From the NCBI RefSeq assembly GCF_000585395.1, contig NZ_KK073875.1, positions 5,545,419-5,609,418 on the forward strand: 64,000 nt of DNA, given 5' to 3'. This document shows, in pieces, positions 53,925-61,661 of the stretch. Origin of the DNA: Saccharibacillus sacchari DSM 19268. GTDB taxonomy: Bacteria; Bacillota; Bacilli; Paenibacillales; Paenibacillaceae. Position 1 is the first letter of the stretch, and the number at the start of each line of letters is the position of its first letter. A program made the translations under genes and the position numbers. The notes below the pieces were generated by a model. That model made no database searches. It was not told the DNA's origin and saw only the letters and a program-made list of their open reading frames with translations.

Positions 53925-54491
53925 ATAACAACACGAACAAACGAGACGGCTCCGAAGCGCCCTGCTATTGTTTTTCGCAAGATGGGCCTTGACGATGTGG
54001 ACCATCTCGCTCACATCGACCGTTCGGAATGGATCGAGCAAATTTGCCGGATTGAAGACGGACAAGAAAGCTGGATCGAAACCGGGCAGGAATGTCCGGC
54101 TTGGGACGCTATACAGCTTGAAGAACTTCAGTCTCGCTTATGCTCCGAGTTGGAAAACGGAGGATTAGCGATGGGTGCTTACGACGGCGATCGCTTGGCG
54201 GGCTTCGGTTTGCTGGGACATCGTAGAATCGGACCTCAAAACGATACGATGCCCATTGATCTGATGTACGTCGGACGGCCTTACCGCCGACGCGGAATCG
54301 GTACGCGCTTGATGCAACTACTGAGCCGCGAAGCGTCCGCACGCCATGCGAAATTTTTGTACATTTCATCGACAGAAAGCAGTTCGGCTGTCGGATTTTA
54401 TCGCAGTCTGGGCAGTGAAAATACGATGGAACCCGATCCGGAAATGTTGAGGAAAGAACCGTTCGATATTCATATGGTACGACCGCTATAG
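53925..54491 (+). CDS. GNAT-family N-acetyltransferase with likely ATA start
   Basis: The first in-frame ATG (53982) lacks a ribosome site and would remove part of the first beta strand. Eight bases before ATA at 53925 lies a perfect AGGAGG, and the frame from there (TTRTNETAPKRPAIVFRKMGLDDVDHL) gives the normal GNAT N-terminal strand, so ATA is the probable start, or a mutated ATG. The product of about 188 residues has motif A (IDLMYVGRPYRRRGIGTRLMQLLSREA) and SSAVGFYRSLG. Part of the plus-strand cluster. Confidence 0.75.
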   Translation: MTTRTNETAPKRPAIVFRKMGLDDVDHLAHIDRSEWIEQICRIEDGQESWIETGQECPAWDAIQLEELQSRLCSELENGGLAMGAYDGDRLAGFGLLGHRRIGPQNDTMPIDLMYVGRPYRRRGIGTRLMQLLSREASARHAKFLYISSTESSSAVGFYRSLGSENTMEPDPEMLRKEPFDIHMVRPL

Positions 54492-54540
54492 CCATCGAAG
54501 ATTCTCTTGCGATCAAGCGGTATGCCCGAAAGGAGCTTTT

Positions 54541-55005
54541 ATGATCCGTTTGGCAGAACTTCATCGAGATAACTGGGAAGTCTGTGCGGCTCTACGCGTA
54601 ACGCCGGAGCAGAGCGACTTCATCGCTTCGAACCTGCATTCGATTGCCGAAGCCCAATTTTTGATCGGCTTCTCGAGTTTGGCTATTTACCAGGAAGACA
54701 TTGCAGTCGGCTATGCCTTATTCGGTCTCGACCCGGATGACGGTATGTACTGGATCTATCGATTGATGATCGACGAACGGTATCAAAATCTCGGTTACGG
54801 TTCGACGGCAATTCGGCAAGTGGTCGAAGTCGTTAAGGAAAGGCCCGATCGAACCTCTTTAATCCGGCTGGGCTACCATCCCGATAATGAAGCGGCACGC
54901 CGATTGTACGCCAAAGTCGGATTTACAGAAGAAGGCTTGGCTCCTTGGGGCGAAATGATCGCGGCTTATCCGCTGACGGAAAAGAAAGAAGGCATACAGC
55001 CATGA
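54541..55005 (+). CDS. GNAT-family N-acetyltransferase (spermidine-acetyltransferase-like)
   Basis: The 154-residue protein begins MIRLAELHRDNWEVCAALRVTPEQSDFIASNLHSIAEAQF, followed by YRLMIDERYQNLGYGSTAIRQVVEVVKER (motif A about 77-105) and NEAARRLYAKVGFTEEG. This is the pattern of the small polyamine/BltD-like GNAT enzymes. AAAGGAGC lies upstream of the ATG. The stop overlaps the next start (ATGA). Confidence 0.88.
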   Translation: MIRLAELHRDNWEVCAALRVTPEQSDFIASNLHSIAEAQFLIGFSSLAIYQEDIAVGYALFGLDPDDGMYWIYRLMIDERYQNLGYGSTAIRQVVEVVKERPDRTSLIRLGYHPDNEAARRLYAKVGFTEEGLAPWGEMIAAYPLTEKKEGIQP

Positions 55006-55523
55006 ATATCGTTGGAGATCGCGTAATCCTAACGGCCGTCGCTCCTGTGGATCTTGATTTCATATGCGATCTCGAATGCGATACTGCAATCTGGTCATTC
55101 GAGGAGCATGTAGAATCGGACCGTGAGGCAGTCAAGCGGAAATACGCGGAGCAAGCCGAATCTGCGCATCATCATAACTTCACCATTCGTTTGAAAAAGG
55201 GTCCAACATCCCAACCGATCGGTCTGATGCAGATGTGGAGCTATGTCGAGCATCGTCAAAGCTGGGAACTGGGATACGCGCTGCTGCCGGAGTATCGGGG
55301 AAACGGTTACGGGAGCGAAGCGGCGAAATTGCTGCTTAACTTCGCCTTTTCAACGTTGAATGCGCATAAAATCGTCGGTATGTGTCACTGTGGCAACCGG
55401 GCGTCCTCCAAACTCATGGAAGCGATCGGCATGAGGCGGCAAGGCGTATTCCGACAGGAGTTGTCGATGAACGGAAGCTGGCACGATCAATGGTTTTACG
55501 AGATATTGGCAGCAGAACTGTAA
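55002..55523 (+). CDS. RimJ/RimL-type GNAT acetyltransferase
   Basis: ATG at 55002 overlaps the previous TGA; 173 residues. The order MNIVGDRVILTAVAPVDLDFICDLECD, YVEHRQSWELGYALLPEYRGNGYGSEAAKLLLNFAF (motif A about 91-114) and GNRASSKLMEAIGMRRQGVFRQE is that of RimJ/RimL family enzymes. Translational coupling with the previous GNAT suggests a joint function. Confidence 0.88.
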   Translation: MNIVGDRVILTAVAPVDLDFICDLECDTAIWSFEEHVESDREAVKRKYAEQAESAHHHNFTIRLKKGPTSQPIGLMQMWSYVEHRQSWELGYALLPEYRGNGYGSEAAKLLLNFAFSTLNAHKIVGMCHCGNRASSKLMEAIGMRRQGVFRQELSMNGSWHDQWFYEILAAEL

Positions 55524-55581
55524 AAAGATACGTTCACCAAGCGGCTGGCGTAAGCAAATCACGATTCAAGGAGGATTCGTC

Positions 55582-56277
55582 ATGTATTTGGCCAACAACA
55601 TCCTTGCTCATGCGCTTCGAAACGTATACTGGGTATTGGGCGGCGCATGCGGCGGTAAAACGACGCTGGCCCAACATTTAAGCCGAAAATACGGCATGTT
55701 CCACTACAACGCCGACGAGATGATGTGGCCGCTTAAGCAGCGGGCCTCCCATGCGGAACAGCCCGCGATGGCGCGACACTTCACGGATTGGGAAGAATAC
55801 TTCGGACGTCCGGCCGACGCGTATGCAAAGTGGCTGCACGATATGGAAGGCGAAGCGTTCGGCATGCACGTCGTCGAATTAATCCGTCTTGGCGCGGACA
55901 AGCCGGTCGTGTTCGAAGGCGGAGCTTCCGCTGCGACGATCGCCGCCATCGCGCCGCATCGTCGCGTTGTCTTTTTGGCTCCGGACGAGGACGTTGTCCG
56001 GCAAGCGTATTTCGAGCGCGAGGATAAGGACGACATGTATCGGCTCATCAAAACGCTGGCCGAACCGCAAACGATCATAGACAAAATCCGCGGCATGGTG
56101 ATCGAAGCCAATCATCGCCAACTGCTCGAAGCGCAGCAAGCGGGCCTTGCCGTCTTTCCGCGCGGCATGGACGGATGCCCGGAAGATATGCTGAAGCGCG
56201 TCGAACAGCATCTGAGCGGCTTGCGGCCTGATCCGTCGGCTGACGCTTCCGTAGGAGCCGCGTTCAATGGAAACTAG
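55582..56277 (+). CDS. P-loop kinase-like protein
   Basis: The 231-residue protein has an N-terminal Walker A (YWVLGGACGGKTTLAQHL, Lys about 25-27). NADEMMW follows, and VFLAPDEDVVRQAYFERED with a basic lid region suggests a small-molecule kinase of the shikimate/gluconate type. AAGGAGG precedes the ATG. The gene overlaps the AAC(3)-like gene by 11 bases. In this setting it could phosphorylate an antibiotic or sugar, but that is inference. Confidence 0.8.
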   Translation: MYLANNILAHALRNVYWVLGGACGGKTTLAQHLSRKYGMFHYNADEMMWPLKQRASHAEQPAMARHFTDWEEYFGRPADAYAKWLHDMEGEAFGMHVVELIRLGADKPVVFEGGASAATIAAIAPHRRVVFLAPDEDVVRQAYFEREDKDDMYRLIKTLAEPQTIIDKIRGMVIEANHRQLLEAQQAGLAVFPRGMDGCPEDMLKRVEQHLSGLRPDPSADASVGAAFNGN

Positions 56278-57061
56278 TCGCAACCTGCATACCCGGCAGA
56301 CGATCGCAAACGATCTGCTCAAGCTCGGCGTCGCTCCGGGCATGACCGTCATCGCCCATACCTCTCTCCGTTCGATCGGCCGGACTGTAGGCGGAGCGGT
56401 ATCCGTCATTTCGGCGCTCGAAGACGCGATCGGCGAAACCGGAAATCTGGTCATGCCGACGCAGACGGAGCAGCTATGCGAGCCGGACGAATACGACGGA
56501 AGCTTGACAGCGGACGAAATCCAGATGATCAAAAACGGCATGCCGCTCTACCATCCCGACCTGACGCCGACGGCCTATATGGGCTTTATCGCAGAGACTT
56601 TCCGTAAGCAAAAAGGCGTGCGCCGCAGCGATCATCCCCATATGTCCTTTGCCGCTTGGGGAGCGGACGCGGAAGCAATCGCCGGACATCACCCGCTTCA
56701 TTACGCGCTAAGCGGGACTTCTCCGCTCGGACGCCTGTACGAACGCGGGGCGCAAATCCTGTTGCTCGGCGCACCGACCGATTCCAATACGTCGCTGCAT
56801 TTGGCGGAGTACAACCAAAGCAACACTTTCGTCAAACCGAAAATATGGGGCGTCAAAATGCGGATCGACGGCGCGGAACGCTGGACGACCTATACGGATA
56901 TCAATAATGACTCAGACGATTTCGGCCGGATCTTCGACGATTTCCGGACCGATACCGCCTTGGTTCGCGAAGGACGAATCGGCGACGCCCCAAGCTTTCT
57001 TATGCCGCAGCGGGAAATGGTCGATTACGCGCTGGATTGGATGAATCGGAATCGGCGTTGA
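56267..57061 (+). CDS. AAC(3)-family aminoglycoside N-acetyltransferase-like enzyme
   Basis: The 264-residue protein shows the AAC(3)/YokD fold pattern: GVAPGMTVIAHTSLRSIGRTVGGAVSVISALEDAIGETGNLVMPTQT (about 23-69), HPHMSFAAWGADA, SPLGRLYERGAQILLLGAPTDSNTSLHLAEY. Members acetylate the 3-amino group of 2-deoxystreptamine aminoglycosides; others have unknown substrates. It overlaps the kinase-like gene upstream and lies 46 bases before the APH-like gene. Confidence 0.88.
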   Translation: METSRNLHTRQTIANDLLKLGVAPGMTVIAHTSLRSIGRTVGGAVSVISALEDAIGETGNLVMPTQTEQLCEPDEYDGSLTADEIQMIKNGMPLYHPDLTPTAYMGFIAETFRKQKGVRRSDHPHMSFAAWGADAEAIAGHHPLHYALSGTSPLGRLYERGAQILLLGAPTDSNTSLHLAEYNQSNTFVKPKIWGVKMRIDGAERWTTYTDINNDSDDFGRIFDDFRTDTALVREGRIGDAPSFLMPQREMVDYALDWMNRNRR

Positions 57062-57107
57062 CGCGGCGGCATCGGTCCTCAACCGCATAAAAAGGAGCCT
57101 TGCAGCC

Positions 57108-58283
57108 ATGAATCTTTCGAAGTCTCAGTTTGAACATGTAAAAAACGACGAAGAACCGATCGCCAGCCGCTCCGTTTTTCGCTCGGCTTATGTAGAACGC
57201 CGCTTGTCCGGCCTTTACGACCTCGGCAAGTGGACCGAATGCCGCTACTGGTTGCGCGGCCTGAACGATACCTACCGCGTCCGCGCGCAGGACGGCGGCG
57301 CGTACATGCTGCGGATCTATCGCGCCGAAGTGCGCGAAAGCGATATTGCGTTCGAGCTGGAGCTGCTCGAACGGCTGCAAGCGGAGCTGCTCGGCACGGC
57401 AGCGGAAGCTTCGCCTGCCGTGCGGCTTGCGGACGGCAGATTGTTTTCGGCGCTGCCTGCGCCGGAGGGCGTTCGCTTCGCGGCTTTGTTCCGCGAAGCC
57501 GAAGGCGCGGAAGACGCGATGCAGGACGAAGCTTCCTGCATCGCGTTCGGGAGGTCCGCCGCCGAGCTTCACGCGGCGATGGACCGGGTATCGCCGCGGA
57601 CGGCGGGCGGCTTTGGCGCCGTCCGCGGCATCGGCCGCGCGGCGGAAGGCGCGGCCGATGCGGCTGCTTCGGAGCCGCCGGAGCGCGCAACGCGCGCGGT
57701 CAGCGGCGAGGCACGCGCCGCCAAGCCCCTGCCGCCGCGCGCGCCGGCGGACGCGGAGGTGCTGCTCCGCGCTCCGCTCCGGATGATCCTCGCCCAGATC
57801 GGCGAGGATCATCCGGAGGCGCCTTTCCTGCGCGGCTACGCGCAGGGGCTTGAAGCGGCTGCTTCCGAAGCCGTCTCCGGCGGACTGGATTTCGGCTTGT
57901 GCCACGGCGATATGCACGGCAACAATAACGCGTTGCGGCAGGGCGACCGCTTCACGCATTTCGACTTCGAATTTGCCGCGCCGGGCTGGCGGGCATGGGA
58001 TTTGGCCCAGGTCAAAAATCGCAAACGGCAGCAGTCCGAGCGGATCGAACCGCTTTGGCAAGCCTTTTTGGAAGGCTATCGCTCTATCCGGCCTTTCTCG
58101 GCTGTTGACGAAGCAGCCGTGGAAATTTTCAGGCTCGTCCGACGTTTTTGGACGATGGGTTTGGATGCGGAGATTGCGCCGCTGTGCGACGGGGCGCTGG
58201 ATTTCGGCGAAGACTGGCTCGCCGAGTTCGCGGAAGAATTCCGCCGTCATCCGCTCGGCGAAGTTGCGAATACGACTTTATAG
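57108..58283 (+). CDS. Aminoglycoside phosphotransferase (APH)-family protein
   Basis: ATG at 57108 follows AAAAGGAGCC; 391 residues. The kinase core is visible: YMLRIYR (ATP-binding Lys region replaced by Arg context), the catalytic loop CHGDMHGNN (about residues 265-273) and HFDFEFAAPGWRAWDLAQ. Between about residues 165 and 235 is a GC-rich Ala/Glu/Arg insert, ending in a perfect inverted repeat at 57777-57818. Family enzymes phosphorylate aminoglycosides, macrolides or related small molecules. Last gene of the cluster. Confidence 0.85.
   Translation: MNLSKSQFEHVKNDEEPIASRSVFRSAYVERRLSGLYDLGKWTECRYWLRGLNDTYRVRAQDGGAYMLRIYRAEVRESDIAFELELLERLQAELLGTAAEASPAVRLADGRLFSALPAPEGVRFAALFREAEGAEDAMQDEASCIAFGRSAAELHAAMDRVSPRTAGGFGAVRGIGRAAEGAADAAASEPPERATRAVSGEARAAKPLPPRAPADAEVLLRAPLRMILAQIGEDHPEAPFLRGYAQGLEAAASEAVSGGLDFGLCHGDMHGNNNALRQGDRFTHFDFEFAAPGWRAWDLAQVKNRKRQQSERIEPLWQAFLEGYRSIRPFSAVDEAAVEIFRLVRRFWTMGLDAEIAPLCDGALDFGEDWLAEFAEEFRRHPLGEVANTTL
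57777..57818. repeat. Perfect 18-bp inverted repeat inside the APH-like gene
   Basis: CTCCGGATGATCCTCGCC (57777-57794) and its exact complement (57801-57818) are separated by CAGATC. It encodes LRMILAQIGEDHPEA in the coding frame. Such a long perfect hairpin within a coding sequence is unusual and lies at the end of the GC-rich insert. Confidence 0.9.
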
Positions 58284-58376
58284 CGGAAAGCGGCGTAACC
58301 GACTCGCACCGCGGGTTTGCGCGGTGCTGAAACGTCACATGCAAGACGCGGCGAACAGCCGCGCGACTCCTTACGC

Positions 58377-58423
58377 AAAAAGGACGGGAAACGCGGCTTC
58401 ATCGCCGCATCCCGTCCTTTTTT
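58377..58423. terminator. Bidirectional terminator between APH-like and NAT-like genes
   Basis: AAAAAGGACGGG and GCGGC pair with GCCGC and CCCGTCCTTTTTT around TTCATC. It closes the plus-strand cluster and the convergent minus-strand gene. Confidence 0.85.
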
Positions 58424-58432
58424 AACCCAAAT

Positions 58433-59200
58433 TCAAATCAATCCTTCCGCCTCGTACACGTCCAGCGCCATGCGAACCACGGTCTCGTCGATACCGGAGC
58501 GTCGGGAAATGCGTTTGGCCCAGGTCTCTTCGCCATGCGGCTCGCTTTCTGTAAATAATCCGCGATCGCTGCTGATCTTGGTCTGACCTCGCTCGTATTC
58601 CCAGTGCACAACGCGTCCGGTAGTGCAGATATTCATCCTTTTTTCGACCAAAGGCCGCGATAACAGACTCTGCGAAAAAGCCGCCGCTTCCCAAAATTCC
58701 GCTTCGCCGACAGGCTCCAGACCAAGCACCGACTGACTTTCTTTCCCGTTTGGGCGGATATAGCGAATCTTTACCTGAACGCCGTCCGAGAAGACCGCAA
58801 TGCGCGCGCCCGGGAAAAAGCCGGGCAGTTCCGCTTCCGTATAGCCCTCCGCGCCGGGATCGACCAACACAGGCTGAATCCATTGATCGCCGAGGTCGCA
58901 CAGGTATCGTTTGCCTGCTTTATCTATCGCGATCACCGCGCCGTGCGCTTTTTGGGTTCCGAGATTTTCGCCGACCGGATAGCAAACGATTCCTTCGCTT
59001 CGCAGCTCGTCGATCAGCCACAGCGCCAGATCAAAGCAGTTGCCAGATGTCCCATACAGGTCACGTTGTTCCCGCATCAAAGCAACGCTCCTAGGCTTAA
59101 ATCGATCTCCGCTTGCGTGCAACCAGGCTTTCGTCAGGGTCTCCATTGGAAAGTCGTCGAACCGTTTCCATACTCGCAAAATCTCATCCGTCGCCTTCAT
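58433..59200 (-). CDS. Arylamine N-acetyltransferase/transglutaminase-like protein
   Basis: The 255-residue protein has a Cys-His-Asp arrangement typical of the NAT/transglutaminase fold: GTSGNCFDLALWLIDELR (Cys about 54), AHGAVIAID (His about 87) and LCDLGDQW (Asp about 103). NAT enzymes use acetyl-CoA to modify arylamines and hydrazines. The rest is divergent, so the activity is uncertain. It is convergent with the APH-like gene. I see no strong site before its ATG. Confidence 0.65.
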   Translation of the reverse strand: MKATDEILRVWKRFDDFPMETLTKAWLHASGDRFKPRSVALMREQRDLYGTSGNCFDLALWLIDELRSEGIVCYPVGENLGTQKAHGAVIAIDKAGKRYLCDLGDQWIQPVLVDPGAEGYTEAELPGFFPGARIAVFSDGVQVKIRYIRPNGKESQSVLGLEPVGEAEFWEAAAFSQSLLSRPLVEKRMNICTTGRVVHWEYERGQTKISSDRGLFTESEPHGEETWAKRISRRSGIDETVVRMALDVYEAEGLI

Positions 59201-59445
59201 CTGCTGTTTGTTTCACCCTTCCGAAAACGTGCATTTGATGTCTTCTTCGTCGATTAATATTGATTCTACGGTATATTTAACCACCAGCCAATGAATCGGA
59301 GGTCGCAAAAGAGAGGTTTCTGAAAATAAAAAAGCCCCTCTTATTTTTTACTAACTTCCTTTGCTTGTTACGTTTGCCGATTATTCACGCATCCCGTATC
59401 ATGAAAGAATACGAAATCGCGACTTATACATAGGAGGCGTAGGCA
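59201..59445 (+). promoter_or_regulatory. Divergent gap with a likely promoter for the S9 peptidase gene
   Basis: TTGCCG (59374-59379) and TATCAT (59397-59402) are spaced by 17 bases on the plus strand, 44 bases before the start codon. AGAGAGG and CCCCTCTT around 59300-59340 form an imperfect hairpin followed by TTATTTTTT. No gene seen. Confidence 0.5.
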
Positions 59446-61461
59446 ATGAGTGAAAAACGTGGACTACTTGCGGAAGATTTATATCGTTTTACCTGGGTGG
59501 GCGCACCTGACGTATCGAAAGCGGACGGACGCATCGTGTATACGCAGCGGACGGTTAACGAGGCACGCGACGGGTACATCACCCGCATTCGCGCCCTTCT
59601 CGCCGACGGAAGCCAAGATATTTTGATGACTTCGGGCGAGCAGGACGCCTCCCCGGCGTGGTCGCCTGACGGTGTTCATTTGGCGTTTACCCGCAAAGAC
59701 GGCGACAAGCGTCAAATCTGGCTGCTCCCTGCATCCGGCGGCGAAGCCAGCGTGCTGACGAGTCTGCCGAACGGCGTCGGAGCGTTCAGATGGTCGCCGG
59801 ACAGCTCGAAGCTGCTTGTTTCGTCGCAAGTCGGCGAAAACGATTCCGAAGAGGAAGCGGAAAAGTCGAAAGACAAAGATTCCAAAGATAAGCCGTTGAA
59901 GGAGATCGTGATCGACCGTCTGCGCTACAGAGGAGACGGATCGGGGCTGTGGAACGGCAAACGGACGCATTTGTTCGTTGTGGACGCCGTGAGCGGCGAA
60001 GCCGAAGCAGTAACATCCGGCGATTTCGACGCGGGCGCTTTCGCTTGGTCGCCGGACGGCTCGAAGATCGCGTTTTCCGCTTATATTCCCGAGGAAGGCG
60101 ACGACAGCGATCCCGACCTGCTGCTGGTGAGCGATCTGTACGTAGCGGACGCGGACGGCGGCAATCGCCGCAAGCTGACCGATTCGAAATGGACAATCGG
60201 ACAACCTGCCTTTTCGCCGGACGGTTCGAAAATTGCGTTCTTCGGCAGCGATCGGTCATACCACAATGCGACGCTGAATCGGTTGTACAGTATTCCGGTC
60301 GAAGGCGGCGATATTACTTCCCTGGTGACCGATCGCGATCTGTATGTGGGCAACGTGGTGGTCGGCGATATGCGTTCGGGTCTCGGCGCGCCGGAACCGC
60401 TGTTCTCCGAGGACGGCAGCTCCGTGTACGCGCTGTTCACGCAACGCGGCAACGCGGGATTGGCACGTTTTGCGGCGGACGGTTCCGGTCATGAAGTGCT
60501 GCTGGACGGCGACCGTGACGTGTATCAATTGACTCCGGATCACGCGGGCGGCTTCGTCGTGGCGATCTCCGATCCGTTGAATCCGGGCGATCTGTATCGC
60601 TTCTCTCCGGGGACGAAGGAAGAAACGCGGTTGACCGACTCGAACAGCGAATGGTTGAGCGAACATGAACTGAGCGCGCCGGAATCTTTCTGGGTCGAGA
60701 CGAAAGACGGCTGGAAGGTACAGGCGTGGATCATGAAGCCGGTAGGTTTTGACGATTCGTCTTCGAAAAAAGTGCTGACCATCCTTGAAATCCACGGCGG
60801 CCCGCATATGATGTACGGCAATACCTTCATGCACGAGTTCCAGCTGCTGGCTTCCAAAGGCTACGCCGTCATCTTCTCCAACCCGCGCGGCGGTCACGGT
60901 TACGGACAAGAGTTCGTTAACGCTTGCCGCGGAGACTACGGCGGAGGCGATTATCGGGACCTAATGGAAACCGTCGACCATGCTTTGGAAAAGTATGCGT
61001 TCATCGACGAGTCGCGCCTAGGCGTGACGGGCGGCAGCTACGGCGGCTTCATGACCAACTGGATCGTCGGCCACACGGACCGTTTCAAAGCCGCCGTCAC
61101 GCAACGCTCGATCTCCAACTGGGTGTCGTTCTACGGCGTCAGCGATATCGGCCCGTACTTCACGGAAGACCAGATCGGCGGCGATGCTTGGCAGGACACC
61201 GAACTGCTGTGGAAACACTCGCCGATCGCATACGTGCAGCAGGTTCGTACGCCGATCCTGATCCTGCACGGCGAACAGGATCTACGTTGCCCGATCGAGC
61301 AAGGCGAGCAGTATTATATCGCGTTGAAACGACTTGGGCGGAAAACGCGATTGGTTCGTTTCCCTGGGGCGAGCCATGATCTGTCGAGAGGCGGGCATCC
61401 ATCGCTCAGAGTGGCGCGGTTGTCGCATATTGCGGGGTGGATGGACGAGTATTTGGGGTAA
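59446..61461 (+). CDS. S9-family peptidase (acylaminoacyl/prolyl oligopeptidase-like)
   Basis: ATG follows ATAGGAGGCGTAGGCA; 671 residues. The N-terminal part (about 1-400) is a WD40-like beta propeller (repeated SPDGxxxAF units such as AWSPDGSKIAFSAYIP and FSPDGSKIAFFGSD). The C-terminal alpha/beta hydrolase has catalytic Ser531 (TGGSYGGFMTNW), Asp612 (HGEQDLRCP) and His644 (GASHDLSR). It degrades short peptides in the cytosol. An acidic linker (SEEEAEKSKDKDSKDK, about 129-144) interrupts the propeller. A perfect terminator follows. Confidence 0.93.
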   Translation: MSEKRGLLAEDLYRFTWVGAPDVSKADGRIVYTQRTVNEARDGYITRIRALLADGSQDILMTSGEQDASPAWSPDGVHLAFTRKDGDKRQIWLLPASGGEASVLTSLPNGVGAFRWSPDSSKLLVSSQVGENDSEEEAEKSKDKDSKDKPLKEIVIDRLRYRGDGSGLWNGKRTHLFVVDAVSGEAEAVTSGDFDAGAFAWSPDGSKIAFSAYIPEEGDDSDPDLLLVSDLYVADADGGNRRKLTDSKWTIGQPAFSPDGSKIAFFGSDRSYHNATLNRLYSIPVEGGDITSLVTDRDLYVGNVVVGDMRSGLGAPEPLFSEDGSSVYALFTQRGNAGLARFAADGSGHEVLLDGDRDVYQLTPDHAGGFVVAISDPLNPGDLYRFSPGTKEETRLTDSNSEWLSEHELSAPESFWVETKDGWKVQAWIMKPVGFDDSSSKKVLTILEIHGGPHMMYGNTFMHEFQLLASKGYAVIFSNPRGGHGYGQEFVNACRGDYGGGDYRDLMETVDHALEKYAFIDESRLGVTGGSYGGFMTNWIVGHTDRFKAAVTQRSISNWVSFYGVSDIGPYFTEDQIGGDAWQDTELLWKHSPIAYVQQVRTPILILHGEQDLRCPIEQGEQYYIALKRLGRKTRLVRFPGASHDLSRGGHPSLRVARLSHIAGWMDEYLG

Positions 61462-61473
61462 GGCTGGGAGTTA

Positions 61474-61514
61474 GAAAAAGCACGATTCGAAACCCATTCG
61501 AATCGTGCTTTTTT
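61474..61514 (+). terminator. Intrinsic terminator after the S9 peptidase gene
   Basis: AAAAAGCACGATTCGAA and TTCGAATCGTGCTTTTTT form a perfect stem around ACCCA. It marks the left border of the AT-rich island. Confidence 0.92.
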
Positions 61515-61661
61515 GTTGTTAAATTTCTATATTTTAGTGCTATTTAACAGATGCAAGTTAATGGTATACTGTGGAGGTTGCTAGGTAATTAGGTTTGAAA
61601 ATGGTTCGATGATTTTTAATAAGTTAGATACTAATAACTATGAATTATTTGGAGGTTAATA
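61515..61661 (+). promoter_or_regulatory. Leader of the Thoeris island with thsA promoter
   Basis: The sequence becomes AT-rich immediately after the terminator. TATACT at 61565-61570 is a likely -10; TTTAACA-like bases about 16 upstream give a weak -35. A short frame (MNYLEVNNEYRK) starts at 61640 and runs into the thsA start out of frame. The last part is the left 27-base repeat and contains the ribosome site GGAGG. Confidence 0.5.
61631..61657 (+). repeat. Left copy of the 27-bp inverted repeat enclosing the Thoeris pair
   Basis: CTAATAACTATGAATTATTT plus GGAGGTT is identical, in inverted orientation, to 63867-63893. Identity stops exactly at both ends. The copy includes the ribosome site of thsA. 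Confidence 0.95.
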
